A program made the translations under genes and the position numbers. Shown piece after piece: positions 37,496 through 46,918 of a stretch of DNA of 64,000 nucleotides (position 1 is its first letter; the number at the start of each line of letters is the position of its first letter). The stretch lies in NCBI GenBank assembly GCA_030427885.1, contig JAUICM010000002.1, positions 248,001-312,000 on the forward strand. The letters run 5' to 3'. Below the pieces are notes generated by a model. That model was not told where the DNA came from, did not search any database, and saw only the letters and a program-made list of their open reading frames with translations. Source of the DNA: Rhodothermia bacterium. Its GTDB lineage: Bacteria; Bacteroidota; Rhodothermia; Balneolales; Balneolaceae.

Positions 37496-38281
37496 ATGGA
37501 TCTGTTATTAAAAGATAAGGTGTTCATTGTAACCGGAGGAGCAAAAGGCATTGGAGAAGCTATTGTAGCAGAACTAGCCAGGGAAGGTGCAATTCCGGTG
37601 ATCGTTGGCAGATCTGAAGAAGCTGGTAGCCTGCTGGAAGGGAAACTCAAGGATGCCGGGCATTCCTGTCTGAATATCATCACTGAGTTGTATGATCCGG
37701 AAAGCAGTGAACAGGTTATCTCACAGACATTGGAAAAATTAGGAGCCATTCATGGTATAGTTAATAATGCAGGAGTGAACGATGGTGCCGGATTAGAGAA
37801 TGGAGATCCTGAGTTATTCCGAAAGTCGGTGCTTTCCAATTTGATGCATTATTATGATATGGTGCACTATGCCTTACCCGAACTGAAAAAAACAAAAGGG
37901 GCTATCATAAATATCAGCTCTAAAACCGCGATCACCGGACAAGGTGGCACATCCGGATATGCAGCCAGTAAAGGTGCTCAGCTTGCATTAACCCGGGAAT
38001 GGGCCGTGGAATTGGCTCAATATGGAATTCGTGTTAATGCTATTGTTCCTGCGGAAGTAATGACTCCTCAATATGAGCGCTGGATCAATTCCTTTGACGA
38101 TTCAGAACGCAGTCTGAATGAGATCATCAGCAGAATACCTCTTGAAAAAAGAATGACCTCTTCCGAAGAAATAGCAGCCATGGCAGTTTTCATGCTTAGT
38201 GAACGCAGTTCTCACACTACCGGACAATGGCTGGTGGTTGATGGCGGATATGTTCACTTCGACCGGGCCTACAACAAATAG
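37496..38281 (+). CDS. SDR dehydrogenase, probably L-fucose dehydrogenase
   Basis: A 261-aa short-chain dehydrogenase. Seen: IVTGGAKGIGEAIV (nucleotide loop), GIVNNAGVNDG, NISSKTAITGQGG with catalytic Ser, GYAASKGAQLAL (Tyr-x-x-x-Lys), and a C-terminus GQWLVVDGGYVHFDRA that is characteristic of L-fucose dehydrogenase-type SDRs. It should oxidise L-fucose to L-fuconolactone with NAD(P)+. It lies between the lactonase and the permease with only 10- and 3-bp gaps. Confidence 0.85.
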   Translation: MDLLLKDKVFIVTGGAKGIGEAIVAELAREGAIPVIVGRSEEAGSLLEGKLKDAGHSCLNIITELYDPESSEQVISQTLEKLGAIHGIVNNAGVNDGAGLENGDPELFRKSVLSNLMHYYDMVHYALPELKKTKGAIINISSKTAITGQGGTSGYAASKGAQLALTREWAVELAQYGIRVNAIVPAEVMTPQYERWINSFDDSERSLNEIISRIPLEKRMTSSEEIAAMAVFMLSERSSHTTGQWLVVDGGYVHFDRAYNK

Positions 38282-38284
38282 CTT

Positions 38285-39547
38285 ATGAATACCAAACTGA
38301 TTGAAAAGAAATACCTGCTCCCTTTTGTGCTGGTAACCAGCATGTTTTTTATGTGGGGTCTGGCTAATAATATGACGGATACCTTACTGGCCGCCTTTAA
38401 AAAGATCATGAGTATGTCTGACTTCCAGACCTCATGGATTCAGGTAGCTTTTTACGGCAGTTATTTCTGTTTAGCACTGCCTGCAGCTTTATTTATCCGG
38501 AGATTCAGTTATAAATCGGGAGTGTTGCTGGGACTTGGTTTCTTCATACTTGGTGCCCTCCTTTTTTATCCGGCCAGTAAAACCATGATATATGGTCATT
38601 TTCTGACAGCCTTATTCATTTTAGCCGGAGGACTTTCCGTACTTGAAACAACGGCCAATCCATATATTCTGGCAATGGGAGATGAAGCTACCAGCATCAG
38701 GAGATTAAATCTGGCACAATCATTCAACCCTATTGGTTCAATAACCGGGGTATTGCTGAGTAAGTTCTTTATTCTTGATAACCTTAATACCGCTGACTCA
38801 GTAACCAGAGCGGGACTAAGCTTGGACGAGTTAAAAGTTATTCAGGAACAGGAATTAACGGCAGTCATGGGACCTTATGTTGGCGTAGCCATACTCCTGG
38901 CTCTGATCTGGGTTACTATCGCCTTTATTAAAATGCCCGTCGCATCCGACGACTCAAGGAAACCGGAACTACTTTCCTCCTTTAAACGACTTTTTTCAAA
39001 TTCTAATTATAAGCTGGGTGTGGTTGCTCAATTCTTTTATGTAGGTGCACAAATCGGGGTATGGTCTTTCACAATTCGATACGTTATGAACGAGCTGGGC
39101 ACGGATGAAAGTGAGGCTGCCAGTTATTACCTTGGGGCTCTCGTTCTGTTTATGTGCTCCCGCTTTATCTTCACTGCTCTTCTCAAGAAATTTTCTGCTC
39201 ATTCATTGTTGATCAATACCTCATTAACGGCGGTAGCACTATTATTAGTTGTGATTATGGTTGGTGGAATGCCCGGAGTTATTGCCCTCACACTTGTATC
39301 GGGATGTATGTCGCTCATGTTCCCAACCATCTTCGGACTTGCCTCTCAGGGACTGGATCAGGATCGTAAAGTGGGAGGGTCAGGATTGATCATGGCTATT
39401 TTAGGTGGTGCTGTTCTGACCGCAGTACAGGGTCAGATATCTGACAGCACAGGAAGCATACATATTGCCTTTATTGTCCCGGTGGTTTGCTTTATAGTGG
39501 TTGCCTGGTTTGGTTTTTATAATAAAAAATTAGTGAATCCATCATGA
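38285..39547 (+). CDS. fucP: L-fucose:H+ symporter (MFS permease)
   Basis: A 420-aa major-facilitator protein with about 12 hydrophobic segments in the FucP subfamily. The family signatures are FMWGLANNMTDTLLAAFKK in TM1, the ETTANPYILAMGDE stretch and RRLNLAQSFNPIGSITG, and later LMFPTIFGLASQGL. It imports L-fucose released by the GH95 enzyme across the inner membrane. Its stop overlaps the mutarotase start by 4 bp. Confidence 0.95.
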   Translation: MNTKLIEKKYLLPFVLVTSMFFMWGLANNMTDTLLAAFKKIMSMSDFQTSWIQVAFYGSYFCLALPAALFIRRFSYKSGVLLGLGFFILGALLFYPASKTMIYGHFLTALFILAGGLSVLETTANPYILAMGDEATSIRRLNLAQSFNPIGSITGVLLSKFFILDNLNTADSVTRAGLSLDELKVIQEQELTAVMGPYVGVAILLALIWVTIAFIKMPVASDDSRKPELLSSFKRLFSNSNYKLGVVAQFFYVGAQIGVWSFTIRYVMNELGTDESEAASYYLGALVLFMCSRFIFTALLKKFSAHSLLINTSLTAVALLLVVIMVGGMPGVIALTLVSGCMSLMFPTIFGLASQGLDQDRKVGGSGLIMAILGGAVLTAVQGQISDSTGSIHIAFIVPVVCFIVVAWFGFYNKKLVNPS

Positions 39548-39900
39548 AACAATACTGCTTTGCCTTAGACCTGCAAGACGATCCCGAGATGATCAAAGAG
39601 TACATTGAGCATCATAAAAACGTTTGGCCTGAAGTGTTGGAAAGCATCTCAACCTCAGGAGTAACTGAAATGAAGATCTTTCATGCCGGCAACCGTTTAT
39701 TCATGATCATGGAAACCAGTAATGACTTCGATAGTGATGCAAAACTTAAGGCTGATCAGGACAGCACCCGTGTGCAGGAATGGGAAATGCTGATGGATGT
39801 CTATCAGAAGCGATTACCTTTTGCTAAATCCGGCCAGAAATGGGTGCCGCTGGAGAATATCTTCTCGTTGAGTGATTCCCTGGAGAGTTCAATTACATAA
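39544..39900 (+). CDS. L-fucose/L-rhamnose mutarotase (DUF718 family)
   Basis: A 118-aa member of the RhaM-like (DUF718) mutarotases. Family motifs: CFALDLQDDPEMIKEYIEHH, NVWPEVLESISTSGVTEM, IFHAGNRLFMIMET, and VQEWEMLMDVYQKRLP. It speeds interconversion of alpha and beta L-fucopyranose so the dehydrogenase receives the right anomer. Last gene of the fucose operon, overlapping fucP by 4 bp. Confidence 0.92.
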   Translation: MKQYCFALDLQDDPEMIKEYIEHHKNVWPEVLESISTSGVTEMKIFHAGNRLFMIMETSNDFDSDAKLKADQDSTRVQEWEMLMDVYQKRLPFAKSGQKWVPLENIFSLSDSLESSIT

Positions 39901-39929
39901 AAAAAGCCTCTCCATTCTCATGAAGGGGC
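39899..39929 (-). terminator. Terminator of the gap gene
   Basis: Read on the minus strand: GCCCCTTC (39929-39922), an 8-nt loop, then GGAGAGGC (39913-39906) with one mismatch, followed by TTTTTTT. It lies 25 bp past the gap stop. A second small hairpin ACAGAC/GTCTGT (39936-39952) may serve the rightward fucose operon. Confidence 0.65.
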
Positions 39930-39953
39930 CTTCCGACAGACTGTAAGGTCTGT

Positions 39954-40952
39954 TTAAACGATCTTAGTGATCAACTCAGCAGTTCTGTTAGAGTAACCGG
40001 CTTCGTTGTCGTACCAACCAATCACTTTAACCATTGTGCCATCAACTTTTGTTAAGTCGCTGTCAAAGATGTTAGAGTGTGTGTTACCAACAATATCAGT
40101 TGAAACCAATGGCTCGGTTGTGAACTCGATAATACCTTTCATAGAACCTTCAGCAGCTTTCTTGAAAGCAGCATTCACTTCTTCAGCGGTAGTTTCTTTA
40201 CTTACTTCACAAACAAAGTCAGTTAGTGAACCAGTTGGAACAGGAACACGAACAGCTCCACCATCAAGCTTGCCATTAAGATGTGGAAGTACAAGACCCA
40301 CAGCTTTAGCAGCACCTGTTGATGTTGGAATGATATTGATAGCTGCAGAACGTGCTCTGCGAAGATCTTTGTGCGGAGCATCCAGAATTCTTTGATCACC
40401 GGTATACGCGTGAATAGTAGTCATAAATCCTTTTACTACTCCAAATTCATCATCCAGTACTTTTACCATTGGAGCGAGGCAGTTAGTAGTACAACTTGCG
40501 TTAGAATAGATCTGTGTATCGGCATCGATCACTTCCTGATTCACACCCAGAACAACAGTTTTAACATCTCCTTTTGCCGGAGCTGAAATGATCACTTTTT
40601 TGGCTCCTGCTGTAAGGTGCTTTCCAGCGCTTTCTTTGTCCACAAAGAAACCGGTTGACTCAACAACCACATCCACACCCAGTTCACCCCAATTCAGGTT
40701 AGCAGGGTCACGCTCTGCAGTAACTTTGAAGCTCATGTGATCGATGGTAATTGTATCTCCATCAACAGATACATCACCTGCGTAAGTACCTTGTGAAGAA
40801 TCGTGCTTAAATAAATGTGCTAGCGTTTTGGTATCGGTCAGATCGTTCACTCCAACGATATCAACCTTATCTGCATAGTTAGCCAGAATGGCGCGTGTAA
40901 CCATACGTCCGATGCGACCAAAACCATTTATTCCGACTTTAATTTTTGACAT
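39954..40952 (-). CDS. gap: Glyceraldehyde-3-phosphate dehydrogenase
   Basis: A 332-aa cytoplasmic glycolytic enzyme. The NAD-binding start is [17 protein letters not shown], with Asp in VGVNDLTD favouring NAD+. The catalytic Cys lies in [14 protein letters not shown], and the partner His in [30 protein letters not shown] and [11 protein letters not shown] are conserved. Single gene, convergent with the fucose operon. Confidence 0.98.
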   Translation of the reverse strand: MSKIKVGINGFGRIGRMVTRAILANYADKVDIVGVNDLTDTKTLAHLFKHDSSQGTYAGDVSVDGDTITIDHMSFKVTAERDPANLNWGELGVDVVVESTGFFVDKESAGKHLTAGAKKVIISAPAKGDVKTVVLGVNQEVIDADTQIYSNASCTTNCLAPMVKVLDDEFGVVKGFMTTIHAYTGDQRILDAPHKDLRRARSAAINIIPTSTGAAKAVGLVLPHLNGKLDGGAVRVPVPTGSLTDFVCEVSKETTAEEVNAAFKKAAEGSMKGIIEFTTEPLVSTDIVGNTHSNIFDSDLTKVDGTMVKVIGWYDNEAGYSNRTAELITKIV

Positions 40953-41200
40953 ATCGAATCCTTATTTAGTAATGAATAGTTATTCTCAGATTTCAGAAAT
41001 TGAAATTTAGAACAACAGTGTAAAGTTCTCATGAAGGCCTCAAAGCTACCATTACTAAGTCCCATTTTCAATGGTTTTACCTTATCTTACGCTATACTTG
41101 GAACCCCTTTGAAATGGGAGCGCTTTTCTGAGTATATTTGACCTTATGATTCACAAGAGTGAATGAAAAAAATTTTAATCCTGACCCTCAAATAGTAAAA

Positions 41201-42814
41201 ATGTCTGATTTAGCACTCGAAAAATTTAAAAACGAAGAATATCTCGACTTTTCCGACCCAACACATGATTCAGCTCAGAAGAAAGCTTTGGCTGATGTGC
41301 GCAGTAATTTTGGAAAAGAATACGACCTGTACATCAATGGAGAATGGATAAAAGGAAATTCCGGCACTATGGAAAGCCGTAACCCTTCTAATACAAATGA
41401 AGTGATCGGTACTTTTCAAAAAGCAAGCACTGAGCAAGCACTTGGTGCCCTCGATGCTGCCTGGGAAGCATTTGAAACATGGCAATATACTCCCGCTAAA
41501 GAACGTGCAGAATATCTGTTGAAAGCAGCTGAGATTTGCAAAAGAAGAAGACTTGAGATCAATGCCTGGATGATCAGTGAAGCTGGCAAGAACTACCTCG
41601 AAGCGGACGCTGATACTGCTGAAGGGATCGACTTCCTGATCTATTACGCTTATGAGTGCATGCGTCTCGACAAAGGAATGCCGGTGAATGATTCATGGGG
41701 TGATGCCAACAAAACTATTTATATGCCGATCGGTGCAGGTGTTTCTATCTCACCATGGAATTTCCCGTTTGCGATCTATTTAGGAATGGCTGCCGCTCCT
41801 ATTGCTGCAGGTAACACCGTTGTTGCTAAGCCAGCGCCTGACACCCCGAAAATGGGACAGATCGTAGCAGAGATCTTTGAGGAAGCAGGCCTTCCAAAAG
41901 GAATATTCAATTTCGTAACTGGTGAGAACATGGAAGTTGGGGAAGCACTTACTACAAGTCCTAAAACCCGATTCATTAATTTCACCGGTTCTAAAGCGGT
42001 TGGGCTGCATATGGCTGAGATTGCAGGTAAAGTAGTGGATGGCCAGATCTTCCTGAAGCGACTCGTGTGCGAACTCGGTGGTAAGAATGCAACGGTGGTT
42101 GATGCTGATGCTGATCTGGATCGTGCAGCTGATGAGATCGTTAAAGGAGCCTTCGGTTTCCAGGGACAAAAATGTTCTGCCGGTTCACGTACTATCGTAG
42201 TTGAGAGTGTGTACGACGAAGTCCTCGCTAAAGTGGTTGAGAAAACCAAAGCTCTTAAAGTAGGTGATGCCAAAGACAATTACCCTTCGGGCCCGGTTGT
42301 AAATCAGGCTGCCGTTGATAAGATCATGAGTTATATCGAAATCGGAAAATCAGAAGGTAGATTAATGGCTGGTGGTAAACTTGCTGAAACAGAAAATCCG
42401 GGCTACTACATCGAGCCAACTGTGTTTGCTGATATTGATGAAAATGCACGCATCGCTCAGGAAGAGATCTTCGGACCTGTTACTGCCTTTATTAAAGCTA
42501 AAGACACTGACGATGCCCTGCGTATTGCCAACAGCACTGCTTATGGCCTTACCGGAGCGTACTTCTCACAGGATCCTAAGAAGATAGATAAAGCTCTTCG
42601 TGAGTTTAAAGTAGGTAACCTGTATATCAACAGAAAATGTACAGGTGCACTTGTTGGAGCCCAGCCATTTGGTGGCTTCAATATGAGTGGTACCGATGCT
42701 AAGGCAGGTGGACGTGATTATCTGCTTTACTTCCTGCAGCCAAAATCAATGACTGTTCGCCCAAGCGAAGGCGTTGATCTGGATGTTCACGAGTTTGAGT
42801 ATACCAAAGACTAA
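41201..42814 (+). CDS. pruA: 1-pyrroline-5-carboxylate (L-glutamate gamma-semialdehyde) dehydrogenase
   Basis: About 537 aa, an aldehyde dehydrogenase oxidising P5C/glutamate semialdehyde to glutamate in proline breakdown. Seen: VSISPWNFPFAIYLGMA, the NAD site INFTGSKAVG, the Glu in VCELGGKNATVV, the nucleophile in GFQGQKCSAGSR, and the RocA-type C-terminus with GALVGAQPFGGFNMSGTDAKAG. An in-frame GTG at 41159 would add 14 residues; ATG 41201 is preferred because the added part lacks family similarity. Proline dehydrogenase is not in the window, so it is not a PutA fusion here. Confidence 0.93.
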   Translation: MSDLALEKFKNEEYLDFSDPTHDSAQKKALADVRSNFGKEYDLYINGEWIKGNSGTMESRNPSNTNEVIGTFQKASTEQALGALDAAWEAFETWQYTPAKERAEYLLKAAEICKRRRLEINAWMISEAGKNYLEADADTAEGIDFLIYYAYECMRLDKGMPVNDSWGDANKTIYMPIGAGVSISPWNFPFAIYLGMAAAPIAAGNTVVAKPAPDTPKMGQIVAEIFEEAGLPKGIFNFVTGENMEVGEALTTSPKTRFINFTGSKAVGLHMAEIAGKVVDGQIFLKRLVCELGGKNATVVDADADLDRAADEIVKGAFGFQGQKCSAGSRTIVVESVYDEVLAKVVEKTKALKVGDAKDNYPSGPVVNQAAVDKIMSYIEIGKSEGRLMAGGKLAETENPGYYIEPTVFADIDENARIAQEEIFGPVTAFIKAKDTDDALRIANSTAYGLTGAYFSQDPKKIDKALREFKVGNLYINRKCTGALVGAQPFGGFNMSGTDAKAGGRDYLLYFLQPKSMTVRPSEGVDLDVHEFEYTKD

Positions 42815-42844
42815 CAGTATACTCACTTCTTGTTGTTGAGTTAA

Positions 42845-42877
42845 AAGTCCTGCACTATATAGTGCGGGACTTTTTTT
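42845..42877 (+). terminator. Strong rho-independent terminator after pruA
   Basis: AAGTCC and GGACTT arms enclose GCACTATATAGTGC, with near-perfect pairing, and the hairpin is followed by TTTTTTT. It stops rightward transcription 30 bp past the P5C dehydrogenase stop. Confidence 0.9.
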
Positions 42878-42916
42878 ATGCTTCTTTGATGTTATATTCT
42901 CCCAAAAAAATAAGTT

Positions 42917-43726
42917 ATGGCTAAAGAACACTTTTCAGAGGACGAAGTACGTCAGATCATTCGTCTGGCTATGGAAAAGGAAAGAAGTACAAAGAGCGAT
43001 TCCAAAAATGAATCGGGCTTAACTATTGATGATCTGGTCTCGGTTGGTAAAGATGTGGGCTTATCGGAAGAAGAGATCCTAAGTGCCGCAAAAAAATTCA
43101 GGTCTAATCCTCTTAAAAGAACTTTCCGTGTTACCAATACAGCTATTATTGAAGAACGCTTCTTCAATTCAGATATGGATAGAGATACTCTTTGGGAGCA
43201 TCTTCAGTTTGAACTGGATGATCACTTTGGAGAATCATCCATATTTGCTTCCATAAGTAATAAACCCAGAGATTATCAATGGAAGCATATGAGTAATTCA
43301 GGGGTTGTTTCAACAGCCTCACTCCGAAAAGATGGTGCTGGTTACCGTTTGAAAGTATCGCAAGTAGTAGGAATGGCTCAACCGCTTTGGGAGGGAATAT
43401 CTATCGGGATTATCCCCGCCTTACTGTTCGCTCTGGCATTTTATGGCATCTTCCGTTTCTCATCCCCGCTTGTGAACATTGCTTTTGGCTCGGCCGCCTG
43501 GGCTCTTTCTTCCTATGTGGTATATAAACTGGATGTAGCCTGGAGAAAAAGGAAATTAAAAGCCCTGAAAGAATTGGCAAATAAGCTGATCACAGACTTA
43601 CCGGAACGCCAATCCCTTACAGATAATGAATCAGCAGGTAAGATACAGATCGAGGAAAAGGAAGTATATGAGAAATACGAAGATAACCTCAGGTCGTCAG
43701 CTCGTAAAGAGCCTCAGAAAGATTAA
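42917..43726 (+). CDS. Membrane protein of unknown function
   Basis: A 269-aa protein. The N-terminal ~55 residues are acidic/basic helical, with SEDEVRQIIRLAMEKE and LSEEEILSAAKKFR resembling small SHOCT-like or helical adaptor segments. A soluble beta-rich middle (about 70-155) follows, then two membrane segments, GISIGIIPALLFALAFYGIF and LVNIAFGSAAWALSSYVVY, and a charged cytoplasmic tail ending in many Lys/Glu. I do not recognise a family. Possibly a membrane stress or envelope protein (weak inference). It is convergent with the ankyrin gene, with a 4-bp gap between stops. Confidence 0.55.
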   Translation: MAKEHFSEDEVRQIIRLAMEKERSTKSDSKNESGLTIDDLVSVGKDVGLSEEEILSAAKKFRSNPLKRTFRVTNTAIIEERFFNSDMDRDTLWEHLQFELDDHFGESSIFASISNKPRDYQWKHMSNSGVVSTASLRKDGAGYRLKVSQVVGMAQPLWEGISIGIIPALLFALAFYGIFRFSSPLVNIAFGSAAWALSSYVVYKLDVAWRKRKLKALKELANKLITDLPERQSLTDNESAGKIQIEEKEVYEKYEDNLRSSARKEPQKD

Positions 43727-43730
43727 TTAA

Positions 43731-44432
43731 TTAGTCATCCAGATCGATCTCATCCGGTGCATCATCATCTGAAACAAGATCATCCACATCCGGGGTATCA
43801 TCCAGATCGTCATCATCCTCATCGTCATCACTGACTACAGGCTGTGGTTTTTCTTTTTTCGGCTTCGTTTCATTTATGGCCCCGGCTCTCCTTAGAATAA
43901 TAGCGATATCATCCTGATCGTTCTCAGTTGCTATCATCATGGCAGTGTCTCCATTTTTATCCCGGAGATACACATTAGCTCCTTGAGCCAATAAATACTT
44001 AACTACTTCCGTGTGCCCATCTTTAGCGGCAACCATAAGCGCAGAATGCCCCCATCTTTGCTGGAAATCCACATCGGCTCCCTTTTCGATAAGTAATTTT
44101 ACTGCCTCTAGATTCCCATTTCTGGCTGCCATTATCAGTGCAAGTGAACCGATCTGAACTCCTTTTTCAAAAAGGTAATTCATCATATCGATGTTTCCTG
44201 ATTCTGCTGCTCTGTTCAGTGCTGTACCACCCATCTTGGTCTCAACATTAAGGTCGGCACCATTATCAGCAAGGTATTTCACCAATGGAAAATTTCCTTT
44301 TTCAGCTGCGACAATAAGAGCCGTGGCACCACTGCTGTTTGCAGTGTTTATATCTACTCCACTTTTGTGAATTTTCTTAACAGCCTCAAGGTCTCCCTCT
44401 CTTGCTGCTTTAATGATATCTACTGAGTCCAT
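43731..44432 (-). CDS. Ankyrin-repeat protein
   Basis: A 233-aa cytoplasmic protein with about five to six ankyrin repeats (residues 1-180): GVDINTANSSGATALIVAAEKG, NGADLNVETKMGGTALNRAAE, KGADVDFQQRWGHSALMVAA and GANVYLRDKNGDTAMMIATE. The C-terminal ~45 residues are a poly-acidic tail (DDDEDDDDLDD). It probably mediates protein-protein contacts; the partner is unknown. No catalytic or membrane features are seen. It is first upstream of the fmt/def group but separated by a 75-bp gap. Confidence 0.85.
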   Translation of the reverse strand: MDSVDIIKAAREGDLEAVKKIHKSGVDINTANSSGATALIVAAEKGNFPLVKYLADNGADLNVETKMGGTALNRAAESGNIDMMNYLFEKGVQIGSLALIMAARNGNLEAVKLLIEKGADVDFQQRWGHSALMVAAKDGHTEVVKYLLAQGANVYLRDKNGDTAMMIATENDQDDIAIILRRAGAINETKPKKEKPQPVVSDDDEDDDDLDDTPDVDDLVSDDDAPDEIDLDD

Positions 44433-44507
44433 TGTATAATATTTACCTTAAAACTTGGCGGGATGATAAAAAACGGAGCAACTATCTCAAACTAATTTAT
44501 CATTAAT

Positions 44508-45422
44508 TTATTCAAGATTACCCTCAGCGGTATAACCATTCAGGAATTCCTCAGCGTTCATTCTTTTCTTACCGGGTACCTGAACTTCGAGAAGCTCAAC
44601 CGTTCCATCCTTGCAACCCACTAATAACTTCCCTTCTCTTTCGAACAATTCACCGGGATCTACATTAGCAATTGGACCCAGTTTTGAGGAATACATATTG
44701 AATTTCTGACCATTCCACATAGCCCAGGCTGTTGGAAACGGACTTAATCCACGAATCTTATTATGAACACTTTCGGCTGGCTCATTAAAATGCACATGGC
44801 AATCATCCTTGAATAGTTTTGGGGCAGGGGTAGCTTTTGAATCATCCTGCTGCAGAAGTGTATATGATTTATTTTCGATACTATTTACCGCATCCAGCAA
44901 GGCATTACTGCCTTCTTCCATTAAACGGGTATATACTTCCCCGGTGGTTTCGTTACTATCTATAAATAATTCTTTTTGGAGGATAACATTCCCGGTATCT
45001 ACTTTTTCATCCAGAAAGAAAATAGTACAGCCCGTCTTTTCTTCCCCATTCATAACCGCCCAGTGAATCGGAGCCGCACCTCTGTATTTTGGCAGAAGAG
45101 AGGCATGAAGATTAACCGATCCGATTTTGGGGATCTCCAGAACAGATACCGGCAACACCCGAAATGCTACAACTACAAAAAGATCTGCATCCAGCTCTTT
45201 CAGCTCATTAGCAAAATCTTTTGATCTGAGATCTTCAACTTCAATCACCTTCAAACCCAGTTCCAAGGCCCTGGCCTTCACAGGTGTGGGTGCTGTTTGC
45301 GAACCCCTTCCTCTCCTTTTATCAACATTACTAACAACAGCTGATATGGTATGATGGGAATTAAAAAGTTTTTCGAGGCTTGGAATCGCAAATTCCGGTG
45401 ACCCCATGAATACAATATTCAT
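44508..45422 (-). CDS. fmt: Methionyl-tRNA formyltransferase
   Basis: A 304-aa enzyme formylating Met-tRNA(fMet) for translation initiation. The formyltransferase domain starts NIVFMGSPEFAIPSLEKL. NLHASLLPKYRGAAPIHWAV holds the catalytic Asn/His, and GCTIFFLDEKVDTG the Asp. The C-terminal OB-like domain begins around residue 205 (HNKIRGLSPFPTAWAMWNG). It lies 19 bp downstream of def in the same operon, the usual fmt/def pairing. Confidence 0.97.
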   Translation of the reverse strand: MNIVFMGSPEFAIPSLEKLFNSHHTISAVVSNVDKRRGRGSQTAPTPVKARALELGLKVIEVEDLRSKDFANELKELDADLFVVVAFRVLPVSVLEIPKIGSVNLHASLLPKYRGAAPIHWAVMNGEEKTGCTIFFLDEKVDTGNVILQKELFIDSNETTGEVYTRLMEEGSNALLDAVNSIENKSYTLLQQDDSKATPAPKLFKDDCHVHFNEPAESVHNKIRGLSPFPTAWAMWNGQKFNMYSSKLGPIANVDPGELFEREGKLLVGCKDGTVELLEVQVPGKKRMNAEEFLNGYTAEGNLE

Positions 45423-45441
45423 TTCTCGGAGTTAATCGTTT

Positions 45442-45996
45442 TCAGCCGCGGGGCTTGATAGGGTATCTGGTTTCGCGCTTGCCGGTATCTATTTCTTCCA
45501 GATCAGCTTTGTGCATTCGTTTTCTGAAAGCACTCAGGTAGTCGATAAATAATATCCCTTCAAGATGATCGTACTCATGCTGAATAACGCGGGCTGTCCA
45601 ACCGGAAAATTCTTCCACACGTTCTTCAAAGTTTTCATCCAGAAACTTAACCACGACCACTTCCGGACGTATCACTTTATCCGTTACCTCCGGGATACTA
45701 AGACATCCTTCATCCAGCGGGATCATCTTCCCTTTTTTTTCCACTATCACCGGATTAATGAATGCAATCGGACCTGGCTTTTCATCCTCTTCTTCCAGCA
45801 TTCCGTCAGAATCGATCACAAAAATTCTTTTTGAAACCCCAACCTGTGGCGCAGCTAATCCTACCCCGTCAGAGTTGTACATGGTCTCAAACATATCTTC
45901 TACAAAATCCTGAATTTCCTCATTCAGATCCTCAACAGGCTTGGTCTTCTCCCTTAAAACAGGATCATTATATGTTACAATCGGCAGTATCGACAT
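45442..45996 (-). CDS. def: Peptide deformylase
   Basis: A 184-aa metalloenzyme removing the N-formyl group from nascent proteins. All three family motifs are present: GVGLAAPQVG, EGCLSIPE with the Cys metal ligand, and QHEYDHLEG with His-x-x-x-His and the catalytic Glu. It is nearly contiguous with ruvX upstream (1-bp gap) and fmt downstream. Confidence 0.98.
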   Translation of the reverse strand: MSILPIVTYNDPVLREKTKPVEDLNEEIQDFVEDMFETMYNSDGVGLAAPQVGVSKRIFVIDSDGMLEEEDEKPGPIAFINPVIVEKKGKMIPLDEGCLSIPEVTDKVIRPEVVVVKFLDENFEERVEEFSGWTARVIQHEYDHLEGILFIDYLSAFRKRMHKADLEEIDTGKRETRYPIKPRG

Positions 45997-45997
45997 C

Positions 45998-46429
45998 TCA
46001 GTAATTATGCTCTTCTAAATAGGTCTGTAAGATAACAGCTGCTGCAATTCTATCCACACGTTCTTTTTCTTTTCTCTTCTTTTTTGAAATCCCTGAACTC
46101 ACCATAAGTTGCATGGCTTTATTAGAAGTATTTCTCTCATCAACTTTCTCAACGGGGATATCCGGAAAAGATCGGGTAAGCCTGATCAGGAACTCATCTA
46201 CCATCTGTGTAGCTGAACCTTCCACACCATTAGGCGTTAAAGGCCATCCAACGATAAATTTATCAACGGTGGATTGAGTTGTGATCTCCCGGATTCTGTC
46301 CAGTACTTCTTCGGGCGAGTAGGTACCAACAGGAGTAGCAATCGTTTTAAGCAGGTCAGTCTGGGCGATACCAATTCGCTTTGTTCCGACATCAATACCG
46401 ACCAGACGTGAATATTCCTGCAAAGTCAA
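45998..46429 (-). CDS. ruvX: RuvX/YqgF Holliday-junction-resolvase-like protein
   Basis: A 143-aa RNase H-fold protein, involved in pre-16S rRNA 5' end processing and possibly recombination. Seen: VGIDVGTKRIGIAQTD with the first Asp, FIVGWPLTPNGVEGSATQ, and KVDERNTSNKA with the acidic motif. It lies 6 bp downstream of the HU gene and directly upstream of def, making a four-gene minus-strand operon with fmt. Confidence 0.95.
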   Translation of the reverse strand: MTLQEYSRLVGIDVGTKRIGIAQTDLLKTIATPVGTYSPEEVLDRIREITTQSTVDKFIVGWPLTPNGVEGSATQMVDEFLIRLTRSFPDIPVEKVDERNTSNKAMQLMVSSGISKKKRKEKERVDRIAAAVILQTYLEEHNY

Positions 46430-46435
46430 AAAATG

Positions 46436-46756
46436 TTATTTCTTCTTAAGCTCTTCCAGAGGCTGACGTAAGAAGGTTTTTAACAGTTTACTTGGCTTGA
46501 AATGAGTTTTACGATGTGCTGGCACATAGATAACCTCATTTGTTTTAGGATTACGTGCTTTTGGCTTTGCTTTTGTTTCTTTTACTTCAAAAACACCAAA
46601 ATCGCGTATTTCGATACGGCACTCGGTATTTGCAGACATCATGATCTCGCGTATTGCGACGATCACTGAATCTACCCAAGGTTCTACTTTGATCATTGGC
46701 TCGTCATTTGCCTCAGCAACACGACGAACTATATCACGTTTAGTGTAAGTCATCAT
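46436..46756 (-). CDS. HU-family DNA-binding protein
   Basis: A 106-aa HU/IHF-like nucleoid protein. The helical N-terminal body (YTKRDIVRRVAEANDEPMIK) is followed by IEIRDFGVFEVKETKAKPKA and the DNA-binding arm RNPKTNEVIYVPAHRKTHFK with the intercalating Pro. It bends DNA and compacts the chromosome. A 162-bp gap upstream, rich in T-runs, probably holds its promoter. First gene of the HU-ruvX-def-fmt group. Confidence 0.95.
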   Translation of the reverse strand: MMTYTKRDIVRRVAEANDEPMIKVEPWVDSVIVAIREIMMSANTECRIEIRDFGVFEVKETKAKPKARNPKTNEVIYVPAHRKTHFKPSKLLKTFLRQPLEELKKK

Positions 46757-46918
46757 AACATCTAGTCTTAAAAATTAAAGCACGTTTTTTTAGTGCTGTT
46801 TAGTCCTTCCTTATTTATTCGCTATTATCCTTAAGCTGTTTTTTTACATGCGCGAATATCTTTGTTAGTTTAAAGATAGTTGTAACTAAAATCTACTCAA
46901 AAGTTGTAAACCTAATAA

